Below are positions 49,012-57,290 of a stretch of 64,000 bases of DNA, in pieces; within the stretch, counting starts at the first letter, position 1, and each line of letters opens with the position of its first letter. Source of the stretch: Littorina saxatilis (taxonomy: Eukaryota > Mollusca > Gastropoda > Littorinimorpha > Littorinidae). Below the pieces are notes generated by a model, which searched no databases, had not been told where the DNA came from, and was given only the letters and a program-made list of their open reading frames with translations. The translations under genes were made by a program, and so were the position numbers. Location of the stretch: the NCBI RefSeq assembly GCF_037325665.1, contig NC_090248.1:10427737-10491736 (forward strand), in the 5' to 3' direction.

Positions 49012-49012
<1 letters not shown>
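49007..49012 (+). terminator. AATAAA overlapping the stop codon
   Basis: The stop codon TAA (49009-49011) lies inside AATAAA. If used as the polyadenylation signal, the 3' UTR would be only about 20 nt and lie in the AG repeat. Other AATAAA hexamers at 49106-49111 and 49871-49876 are alternatives. Which is used cannot be told from sequence. Confidence 0.45.
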
Positions 49013-49014
<2 letters not shown>

Positions 49015-49071
<57 letters not shown>

Positions 49072-49080
49072 GAGAGAGAG
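49015..49080. repeat. GA microsatellite at the 3' end of the gene
   Basis: Pure AG tract with one CG interruption, starting 4 bp after the stop codon. It is followed by a duplicated ATGGTGCCATAGCAACAAT segment. Confidence 0.95.
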
Positions 49081-50038
49081 ACTTTTCTGTTGGTGCCATA
49101 GCAACAATAAATGGTGCCATAGCAACAATGAAGAACAGATGGATTGGAGGGAGGGGGTAGGCCGTGGGAGAGGGAAAGGGGGGGTTGGGTGGATGGCAGG
49201 GTGAGAACAAGTTGGAAAGAGGAGAGAAAAAGGGGGATTGGTTGGGAGATGCATTGAGGGAAGGGTACGGTTAACATTAGTTGCCAAAGTTGGTTCACAA
49301 GATAAAAGGAGGCCTAACTAAATGCCCCTGCTCCCCCAAATTTAACGCACACGCACACACACACACACACACACACGTACACCCATACACGCAATAAGCA
49401 TCGTGAGTGTTTCAGTGATTATATTTCAGAGTGTTTTAATAGCGCAAAATGCAAGCGGCATTTTTCCTTCTCTGCTTCAGAGGTGATATATCAGGAAGAG
49501 GCAGTGTCGTTATGCAAGACGGGCGCGAAATTGTCAGTGGAAAGTTTTTGTGGGACCTGTGTGGGAAGCCCACGAGTCTAACGAAGTTTATCCCATAACC
49601 TGCCTCTTTGTCTCTGTTAGCTGAAGAGGTGAATATTCTGCATATTCCATCACAACCATATATGGATATCCCATCACAACCGAGTTTCGATCTCAACTGT
49701 CATTGGTCATTGTCTTTGATTTCAGAGTACAATTGAATAATTTATAGAGGTCATCTGCATATTCAGAGTTTACAGATGGACTACTTTTTTCAACATACGA
49801 CTGAAATATTTTGTGGTGTCAAAGTCAATATCACGTATAGGTACAGGCCTACATGTGTCAATATTGAGAAAATAAAGAATACTTCATACGATACACACAT
49901 TCTGCATGGATTTAAAGAGCGGAGTCGAGATATTTAGCTGGCTGAAGCGACTGCATGGTCAAAGGCATGTTCAACGAGTATCGCGAGTGGGATCAAGGGA
50001 CGATACTCCCTAATTTTTACACACACAGCCATCTACAC

Positions 50039-50041
<3 letters not shown>

Positions 50042-50091
<50 letters not shown>
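50042..50091. repeat. GA microsatellite at inner end of left arm
   Basis: Pure AG tract of about 50 bp. Matching tracts occur at 51394-51442 (AG) and 52084-52159 (TC, inner end of the right arm). Confidence 0.95.
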
Positions 50092-50092
<1 letters not shown>

Positions 50093-50289
50093 CAGAATCA
50101 GAATGTTTATTTGCGAAAACTCATATTGTTTATAGCAAAAGGGTGCTGGGGGGTTGGGTAATCGAACGATCCACGAACATCAGTGTACACATTGGTTTCA
50201 GTCTGTTACACAAAAACAATGCATCGTGATTCGGTCCGAAGCATCCAACTTGCAATCCAAGTCGGGAAATAACTTTTCCGTTTCGAACA

Positions 50290-50424
50290 CGGTATTGTTC
50301 CATATCGATCGCGGTATTGTTCCATATCGATCGCGGTATTGTTCCATATCGATCGCGGTATTGTTCCATATCGATCGCGGTATTGTTCCATATCGATCGC
50401 GGTATTGTTCCATATTGATCGCGG
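50290..50424. repeat. 22-bp tandem repeat, 6 copies
   Basis: GGTATTGTTCCATATCGATCGC repeats six times (unit given in parts: GGTATTGTTCCATAT plus CGATCGC), each with the palindrome CGATCG or ATCGAT. It is not a CRISPR, as there are no spacers. Reading frames across it are artefacts. Confidence 0.95.
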
Positions 50425-50476
50425 TTTGTCACAAACACACATGAAATATGTGTGCCCTGTAGTTTAGCGACAACAG

Positions 50477-51295
50477 TCAGTCTGGCATGGCACGGAGGTA
50501 GCACTGTACCAGTGTAGACACGACATGAAGGTCAGTAGTGAGATGGTCGATTTCTTCTCTAAAGACGTTGCGGTCGACTTGGGGCAGACGCCGGACACAC
50601 GGGGGCGTTTCCTCCTCTTCTCGGAATGACGTTGTCTGTGCTGTTTCGCAGTCGTATGTCAGGACGTAGTCGTCTCCCCTTGCAAACAGCGTCTTCTTTC
50701 CACCTTTTCTTTCGCACACTACTTTTGTGAGAGTGCGGTTCCTCTTTCTGTTTAACAGTTTCTCTCTAAGTCGCACGTTCTTTGAGCAGTGTGAGGCTAA
50801 GTCGTAGACATCATCTGGTTCAAACTCACGGTCCGTTGCTGCCAGTTCAGCTGTAGTGGTTCCGTCGTCTGCTGTCTGTGACGTCACAGCACTACACACC
50901 AAAGGGTTGACATTCTAACACGTGGTTGAGCTTACAGTGTCACAGTGGGCAGGTGCGTGAGTGACACTGGTTTGCACATCCTGCACGTGCTGGGTAGAAG
51001 AAGCACGGCTATTGTTGACAGGGGCCTCTACCGCGGATGACGCTGTGTTCTGTTCCGCTTCAGCTGCTTTGCGTTGCACGAAGTTCTTTCTTCTTGTTTC
51101 ATCACGCTTTACTTGTGACCTGCTTTTCTTCCTGTAGTGAGCTATGTTGGCTTGGTCTGATGGCGGCCCAGCAAACCTCAAAACAACTGTTGTACTGTCA
51201 CCTTCCCCCTGGATTTTCCAAGAAGATAGCCCAACTTCGTCCACTAAGTTGATCAGGAACTGTTCCAGGCGATGTGGCAGTCCCGTTTGTGACAT
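50477..51295 (-). pseudogene. Broken gene of unrecognised family in the inverted-repeat core
   Basis: Two open stretches (51295-50915 and 50902-50477) appear to be parts of one former gene. The N-terminal part reads MSQTGLPHRLEQFLINLVDE, then VGLSSWKIQGEGDSTTVVLR, then a basic YRKKSRSQVKRDETRRKNF. The C-terminal part has ASHCSKNVRLREKLLNRKRN and a Cys/Asp-rich segment. I recognise no domain. The basic RxxxR segment suggests nucleic acid binding. It is probably a mobile-element accessory protein and is interrupted once. Confidence 0.45.
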
Positions 51296-51391
51296 TTTTG
51301 GTCGGCAATAGTAGCTTAGGAGAAGATACTTATCAAATGTTGCGGAGCTCCGAAATTTGCGTCCTTCTCTGGTGGTAAGGGCAGACCACTC

Positions 51392-51445
<54 letters not shown>

Positions 51446-51479
51446 AAGAACAAGAACAAGAACAAATCTTTAACTGTCT

Positions 51480-52006
51480 AAGGCCATAGCCCCTTACAAT
51501 AGTGGTTAAAATAACAGTTATAAATTATAGTCACGCATAAAATTCAACAAATACATTAAAACCCTGATGACATGTCACTGAACCTGATTTATAAGGGTTC
51601 GTCTCTTCTGTAACATGAAGAACACAAATCTGCTGAAGCTGTTCATCACATTATCCTCATTAATTTACTGCCACACAAATACACAAGTTGTTGCAGCGTC
51701 TTAGAGTTCGAGATTTTCAAATACTTTGCTCGAAGGTCTTGATAAAAAGGACATAAAAAAACAACATGGTGTTCATCTTCTTTATCAGTTTCTTGTCGTT
51801 TGGTTTGGTGCGTACCGAAACTTGTGAGCGTTGATTTCGGATACTCCTGCGCGGAAACGAGTAAGAGCAACTCTAAACTTAATATCTTCGATTAATTCAA
51901 TGCATTTCTCTTTTTCCAAGCATGTTTTGTAACAATTATAAATGTCGAAACGTTCACTGCATTCTAAAAAGGAGAACCATTCTTGACCAAAAAATCTTGT
52001 AAACAA
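51480..52006 (-). mobile_element. LINE 3' end, 5'-truncated
   Basis: Minus-strand frames read FDIYNCYKTCLEKEKCIELI, then EDIKFRVALTRFRAGVSEIN and, in another frame, DEHHVVFLCPFYQDLRAKYL, the usual C-terminal tail of non-LTR ORF2 proteins (basic AxxRxR segment then Hx..FxCPxY). The end toward 51440 is a TTCTTG/AGAACA repeat. At least one frameshift separates the two stretches. Confidence 0.6.
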
Positions 52007-52065
52007 CGTCTTTTAAACTCTTGTAAGAAACACTTCTCATTCCCAACACACACTCCCTGTCTCTG

Positions 52066-52161
<96 letters not shown>

Positions 52162-52502
52162 GGTTCTGTGTAGATGGCTGTCTGTGTAAAAATTAGGGAG
52201 TATCGTCCCTTGATCCCACTCGCGATACTCGTTGAACATGCCTTTGACCATGCAGTCGCTTCAGCCAGCTAAATATCTCGACTCCGCTCTTTAAATCCAT
52301 GCAGAATGTGCGCATCGTATGAAGTATTCTGTATTTTCTCAATATTGACACATGTAGGCCTGTACCTATACGTGATATTGACTTTGACACCACAAAATAT
52401 TTCAGTCGTATGTTGAAAAAAGTAGTCCATCTGTAAACTCTGAATAAGCAGATGACCTCTATAAATTATTCAATTGTACTCTGAAATCAAAGACAATGAC
52501 CA

Positions 52503-53883
52503 ACAAGGAACTTAGTCGATAAATATCGACAGGGGGCGGACAAATGGTTTACATGTGAAATGTGTGTATATGGGTGTGGTTCTGAAACAAACAAACCATG
52601 TGAACCCCCCCCCCCCCCCCCCCCCCATCCCACCGCTCGCGGGCTGAACGACTTTTCCAGAAGAACACCGCGTGTACATAATACACAATTCGATCGCGTA
52701 GCACTGCCAATGCACATTTTCGCAACGAAAACCGTGCTACTGTTTCTTGTGTGTTAAATCTGAAAGCAATATAAGTGAACGAACAATTGAAAACTGATAT
52801 CACGTTACTAAACTCCCAAAAGTAATAAATTACTTCTGACTGCGGTACACAATACGGCAGTCACCTCTGCGAATGCTGTCGAAGAATCTAACCGAAAGTA
52901 AACATTCTGGGAATCTACGCGCATCGGCCTTGACGCAAGTTCAATACTGAGCCAATGAGCGCGCCGCGGCGAAGTTGGCCGCTGTAAGTCTCGCAGCGCT
53001 GGCTGGCTGAGCGAGTTGCGTGTCCATCCTAATATTAGGTCCAAGCCGCACCGTAGACCAGATTAGTAGGTGCTTGATTTTGGTATTTTGATTTTACATA
53101 ACATTAAACCTTTCTTGGGGTTCATGGTCATGGCAACAGCCATAATAATATTATATCATGTATAATATTACATTTCAGCATATTTGAATTACATGTCATC
53201 ATACCAAACTGTCATACATTTTTATTCCTACATCATTCTGATTGATCACAACCAAACCTACTATCAGTGGACACATCCAAATGTAAGCGCCTGTTCTTGA
53301 CAACTTTTAATCGACCTAAAAATAGCAACTTGCTGGGCCCTTTGCCGCCAACAGACACTGTTTGGCCTGTAGGTAAAATGTACAATGTATTTTCTGATTT
53401 GTGCACAAAAGCTTTTTTGCTTTTTTCTTTTTTTTAACATAACAATGTTTAATGTCACTGTATGTTTAAAAGACCATGGTCATATTTGTAAAAAAAATGT
53501 TAAATTAGAAAATAAATAACATTTTGGTTCATGATTTTTCCTACACCTGTGCTAAAAATAAGAAATAAAAATGTCGGGTATATAAGTCACTCAAATACAG
53601 TTAGGTATGAATGGCTCGGTTTGAGTTTGTTGCAGTTGACCCTGCACAATGCGACATATCATGTTTTTGTTGAACAATTCACAACTTCCTGTGTTACACA
53701 AACTCTGTGATGACCAATTTTGACGTCACCCCTCCCATAGGGTGACGGATTTCACAACTTTCTACAGATGAACAATGTTGCCTTCACCCCTCCCATAGGG
53801 TGACGGATGTCACAACTTCCTGTGTACACAAACTGATGACGTATTTCACAACAAAATGGCGCTGCCCATGGTCAACCTCTATA
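52503..53883. other. 1.4 kb insertion in the right arm
   Basis: Sequence present only in the right arm. It includes a poly-C tract (52605-52626) and a GC-rich patch near 52900-53030. 53700-53840 holds two ~65-bp units with CACCCCTCCCATAGGGTGAC. No convincing coding frame or matching ends were seen, so the type of insertion is unknown. Confidence 0.5.
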
Positions 53884-54379
53884 ATGACAGTTGAGATCGA
53901 AACTCGGTTGTGATGGGATATCCATATGGTTGTGATGGGTTATTCAGAATATTCACCTCCTCAGCTAACAGAGACAAAGAGGCAGGTCATGGGATAAATT
54001 GAGTTAGTACATAGAATAAGTTAGCAAGTGATAGAGAACCACCGTGACGTTTGCATTAGGTAAGCCCGTACGCACGTTGTTTTCCCCTTTGTGAGATTCT
54101 TCTCAGTGGATTCCCTAAATTGAAAGAAGAAATTGTTGCTCTTGGTTTCGTTTGCATTCTTAAGATTGTTCGTACCTTGTTCTTCGTCTCCATTATAAAG
54201 ATCTGTCTGTCCTCTCAAAACTTATAAAGCCAAGCGAGTTAAAAGTAATTATGAACATCTTTAAACAAGATTTTTAAAGACTAAGGACATAAACGCCGCG
54301 CCGTCCAATGTCTCGGGTTCAATAGCAGTACAGAAAGCAGACCACGTCTGAAAATAAACAATCACGTGGGCAATTAAAT

Positions 54380-54730
54380 ACATTTGATTTTTTTTTTATT
54401 TTTTTTTTTACATTTGACTTCATTCACTTTATGATCCCATGAATGGGAAATTCGGGTCGCTCCCTCCCAAGTAATGGAAAGCTAGCAGCAACGAGAGTAG
54501 CGCTACCCCAGGTGCGTGCGTGTTTAGGTGTAATCAGCCTCCTGTAGGCCCCCTACTGATGGCAGAATGACCGTACCGAGGTCTTTTACGTGGTGAGACG
54601 GGGGTGGGACATGGTTAGGCCCGCGCTCACCTATTTAATTTCAGCAGGACAGACGACGCACTGCAGATTATCCCAGCCCGCTATACGTTGCGTAAAAAAA
54701 CCCCAGGCCAAGACTCGTCATAATCCCCAT
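54380..54730. repeat. SINE-like dispersed repeat, class uncertain
   Basis: Poly-T tract followed by ACTTCATTCACTTTATGATC, GGGTCGCTCCCTCCCAAGTA and CGTACCGAGGTCTTTTACGT. It has the look of a minus-oriented retroposon with an A-rich tail, but no A/B box was recognised. Confidence 0.35.
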
Positions 54731-54751
54731 CGCAGCATCAATAATATGCAG

Positions 54752-55043
54752 TTTGTTTGTTTGTTTGTTCAGCCGACCACAAAGAGCCATATCAGGGCGG
54801 TGCTGCTTTGACATATAACGTGCGCCACACACAAGACAGAAGTCGCAACACAGGCTTCATGTCTCACCCAGTCACATTATTCTGACACCGGACCAACCAG
54901 TCCTAGCACTAACCCCATAATGCCAGACGCCAGGCGGAGCAGCCATTAGATTGCCAATTTTAAAGTCTTAGGTATGACCCGGCCGGGGTTCGAACCCACG
55001 ACCTCCCGATCACGGGGCGGACGCCTTACCACTGGGCCAACCG
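54752..55043 (-). mobile_element. SINE family B copy (minus)
   Basis: TTTG tail, ACGTGCGCCACACACAAGAC body, and B box CCGGGGTTCGAACCCACGAC, with a nearby A box. Flanked by AATATGCAGT and ATTATGCAGT, a near-perfect target duplication. Confidence 0.92.
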
Positions 55044-55069
55044 ATATTATGCAGTGCGTCGTTTGTGCC

Positions 55070-55212
55070 GCTGACTGCGCAGGTACAATTTATTCTGCCC
55101 ATTACCGTCACTGAGTCTGCACATAAAGTTGACCCGTGTCCGTTCGGGCCAGGATTCGAACCCGTGACGGCCTAGGATCACTAGTCCAGTGCTCTACTCT
55201 ACCAACTCATAA
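55070..55212 (-). mobile_element. tRNA-derived SINE head fragment (minus)
   Basis: On the minus strand GAGTTGGTAGAGTAGAGCAC (A box) and CACGGGTTCGAATCCTGG (B box) are followed by GTCAACTTTATGTGCAGACT. It is a SINE head related to families A and C, ending after ~140 bp. Confidence 0.7.
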
Positions 55213-55317
55213 GATAAATGCCTATGTCAATTTTTGATGTTTTGAGAAAAACGCAAAACACTTTTTTTGCTTTCTGAACTTTTGAATCTGCCCATCACAT
55301 TTTAGTTTTAAGTTGCA

Positions 55318-55594
55318 AATGTGACCCTCCACCACGGAATGAGTCGCATGTCACCTTTTCATGATTGTAGAGAAAGGGGGAATGTACGTTCTGGCTCACC
55401 GATTCCGACAGACCCTAAATATTAACCCAAAATAGGCTTCTGGACTAAACTTTTACTAAAATGAAACATGCGACAAAATCAGAAAAATACTGCATAAATC
55501 CATACAAAAAAATACAGTAAAGTAAGGTTGTTTTGAACCAATGCCGGGTCTGTCGGAATCAGTAACCCAGAACGTACATTCTCCCTTTCTCTTA
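55318..55594. mobile_element. Short IR element beside a solo TIR of the 27609 MITE family
   Basis: 55318-55356 matches one end of the MITE at 27609 (TGTGACCCTCCACCACGGAA, then GAGTCGCATGTCACC). Directly after it, 55366-55412 and 55549-55594 form ~46-bp inverted arms (GGGAATGTACGTTCTGG and its complement, CGATTCCGACAGACCC and its complement). The partner end of the first MITE was not found within 600 bp. Confidence 0.65.
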
Positions 55595-55923
55595 TACAAC
55601 GCTAAATTTAGTTTCCATTGAAATATTAATCCAATCTGCCCGTCGTAGCCAAGCCACACTACCGTATTGATCTGGTAAAAACAAACAGCCAGCGTGTGTT
55701 TTGATCCAAGCCTGTCTTCTATATTCCTCCAATGGCAAGACAAGATTAAATCATGTGATAGTAACCATTCACGTCACTTCCGCCCACCACTGTGTGTTGA
55801 TAACAACCCGATCTAGTTTGTGTTGTTAGCAACCAGGCAGACCTGTCTCGCCATTTCGTATTGATGTGCTGTTCTGTGAAGACGTGTATGTGTTTCAGTG
55901 AAAAAAGTGCTTAATTTAACAAG

Positions 55924-56754
55924 GTGAATGTCGCAGAATTAGAGAAAGAGCTTCTTGAATCGCAAAATGTTCATCAAGAATTGTTAGATTATTCTAGGCG
56001 GTCAACAACTTTAATTCTACCTGACATGGAACAAGCTTGTAATGTCCCACTACCAGCGCCAACACCATCAGAATTTTGGACAGAAGAAGAACAGCATGTA
56101 CTAGAAGAGAATAGAAAATATTTTGAGCAGATGGCCTTAATAGCAGTTAAGGCTAAAACAGAAGGATTAATGAGACTGCCCAAAAAACCAAAAAGGAAGA
56201 TAGAAGATTTGTTCAAAGAAAAAGACGGAAAGAAAAAGAGAGTGGAACCAACAACGCCAAGTGATTTACATCACTATCTCGTTTCAAACCAAGCAGATGT
56301 TAGCCATGCTATATCCACAGAAGCTTTCACAAATGCTTATTTTGCTCAAGCAGAAAATGAAAAAGATATTGTGGAAAGACTGCAAAAAGGGATGAGAAAT
56401 CTCAAAAGACAGGACGCACAACAAATCTTAATTTACATTCAGTTTGGACAGTTTTTGATTATGTGCAAACAATGGCAGGAGAAGCAAAGAAAAGAAGGGA
56501 GAATGAAAGAAACGTGGGCTGACTGGTTGAAAGCAAAAACTGGCTATTCCGATGTTCATGCGCGTAGACTACGCGCCGTTGCTAGATCGCTTTATGCATT
56601 TCCGCGATTTACCACTGTTGGTTTGCCAATCAGTTTTATCATGGGCAAACTTAAACAAATCGAAGAGATGCTCCAGATCGAAGAGTACAGAGAGTACTGG
56701 TCAGAAACGCCGCATATTCCTGTCACATCAGAGCTCCAACAGTCCCAGTCTTAG
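55924..56754 (+). CDS. Polinton plus-strand protein with helix-turn-helix-like region
   Basis: Up to 276 residues, open from a GTG at 55924; the first ATG in frame is at 56026, so the true start is uncertain. A charged N-terminal helix (VAELEKELLESQNVHQELL) precedes a Lys-rich stretch (KKPKRKIEDLFKEK), and then the core IQFGQFLIMCKQWQEK with WADWLKAKTGYSDVHARRLR. The W..WL..KTGYS..HARR pattern resembles the DUF3102-type helix-turn-helix of mobile elements, so DNA binding is inferred. It is the only gene on this strand and converges on the polymerase gene. I do not recognise a named Polinton protein. Confidence 0.7.
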   Translation: MNVAELEKELLESQNVHQELLDYSRRSTTLILPDMEQACNVPLPAPTPSEFWTEEEQHVLEENRKYFEQMALIAVKAKTEGLMRLPKKPKRKIEDLFKEKDGKKKRVEPTTPSDLHHYLVSNQADVSHAISTEAFTNAYFAQAENEKDIVERLQKGMRNLKRQDAQQILIYIQFGQFLIMCKQWQEKQRKEGRMKETWADWLKAKTGYSDVHARRLRAVARSLYAFPRFTTVGLPISFIMGKLKQIEEMLQIEEYREYWSETPHIPVTSELQQSQS

Positions 56755-56819
56755 ACTTACAGTGCTTGTTTGTGCGCAACAACAGAAGTATCACACTGCA
56801 CCTGCACTGTTAGACAAGT

Positions 56820-56965
56820 GTTTAAATATAGTAACGATCATGCATGTACGGTTTCAAAAATAGTAATGACGTGATTCTAAATATAGTAACGATCATGCAT
56901 GTACGGTTTCAAAAATAGTAATGACGTGATTCTAAATATAGTAACGATCATGCATGTACGGTTTG
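56820..56965. repeat. ~59-bp tandem repeat in the Polinton intergenic region
   Basis: Two full units and a partial third of TAAATATAGTAACGATCATG, then CATGTACGGTTTCAAAAATA and GTAATGACGTGATTC. Each has the palindromic core GATCATGCATGTAC. Units are identical, so the duplication is recent. Confidence 0.95.
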
Positions 56966-57078
56966 CTGCGCCTGCCCTGCTTTGGCTGTCTTCTTAATCA
57001 TCCTGCTTCAACACCCTGCTTCAGCTGTGTTATTGTTTTTGCTTCACCCTGCTTCAACGCCCTACTATAAACTTTTTA

Positions 57079-57096
57079 GGCTGCCTTCGGGCGGCC
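57079..57096 (+). terminator. UUCG-tetraloop hairpin
   Basis: GGCTGCC TTCG GGCGGCC folds into a 7-bp stem (one G-U pair) closed by a C(UUCG)G tetraloop in plus-strand RNA. It sits downstream of the plus-strand gene and past the end of the polymerase gene, so it could mark RNA 3' ends or be a structured 3' UTR element. The role is inferred from position only. Confidence 0.5.
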
Positions 57097-57290
57097 GCCG
57101 AGTGCACTTTATGCAAATGACTTGTTTATTGAATCAAGCTTTTGATAAGTGTACTTGGTGGCTGCTTTGAAACTCAACAAAGCCTTCTCCCCTTTCACAA
57201 ACACTCCCCTTTCACAAGCAACGTCCTTTTCCCCGCTGCAGTCAAAACAAAGCTGTCATAGCGGGTTTTCCCGATTGACAAAAATTCTTA

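Larger units (their letters stand above)
49587..53999. mobile_element. 4.4 kb inverted-repeat structure with interrupted right arm
   Basis: The left arm 49587-50041 is mirrored almost perfectly by 52150-52502 plus 53884-53999: GAGATCGAAACTCGGTTGTG against its complement, and GTATCGCGAGTGGGATCAAG against its complement. The right arm is split by a 1,381-bp insertion (52503-53883) at an exact point: GACCA|...|ATGACAG on the right reads as unbroken TGTCATTGGTC on the left. Both arms run inward into GA or TC repeats. The ~2 kb core holds the gene pieces described separately. Possibly a large TIR transposon or a duplicated-inverted segment. Confidence 0.75.
56755..57290. other. Intergenic region between convergent Polinton genes
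   Basis: Contains 2.6 tandem copies of a ~59-bp unit (56820-56965) with GTAACGATCATGCATGTACG, then a run of CCTGCTTCA motifs, then the hairpin at 57079-57096. No coding frame was seen. Confidence 0.85.

Noticed and set aside
50290-50424. Regular short repeats that could suggest a CRISPR
   Set aside because: Units are contiguous with no spacers and the genome is eukaryotic. The same applies to the 10-11 bp repeats at 63354-63550.
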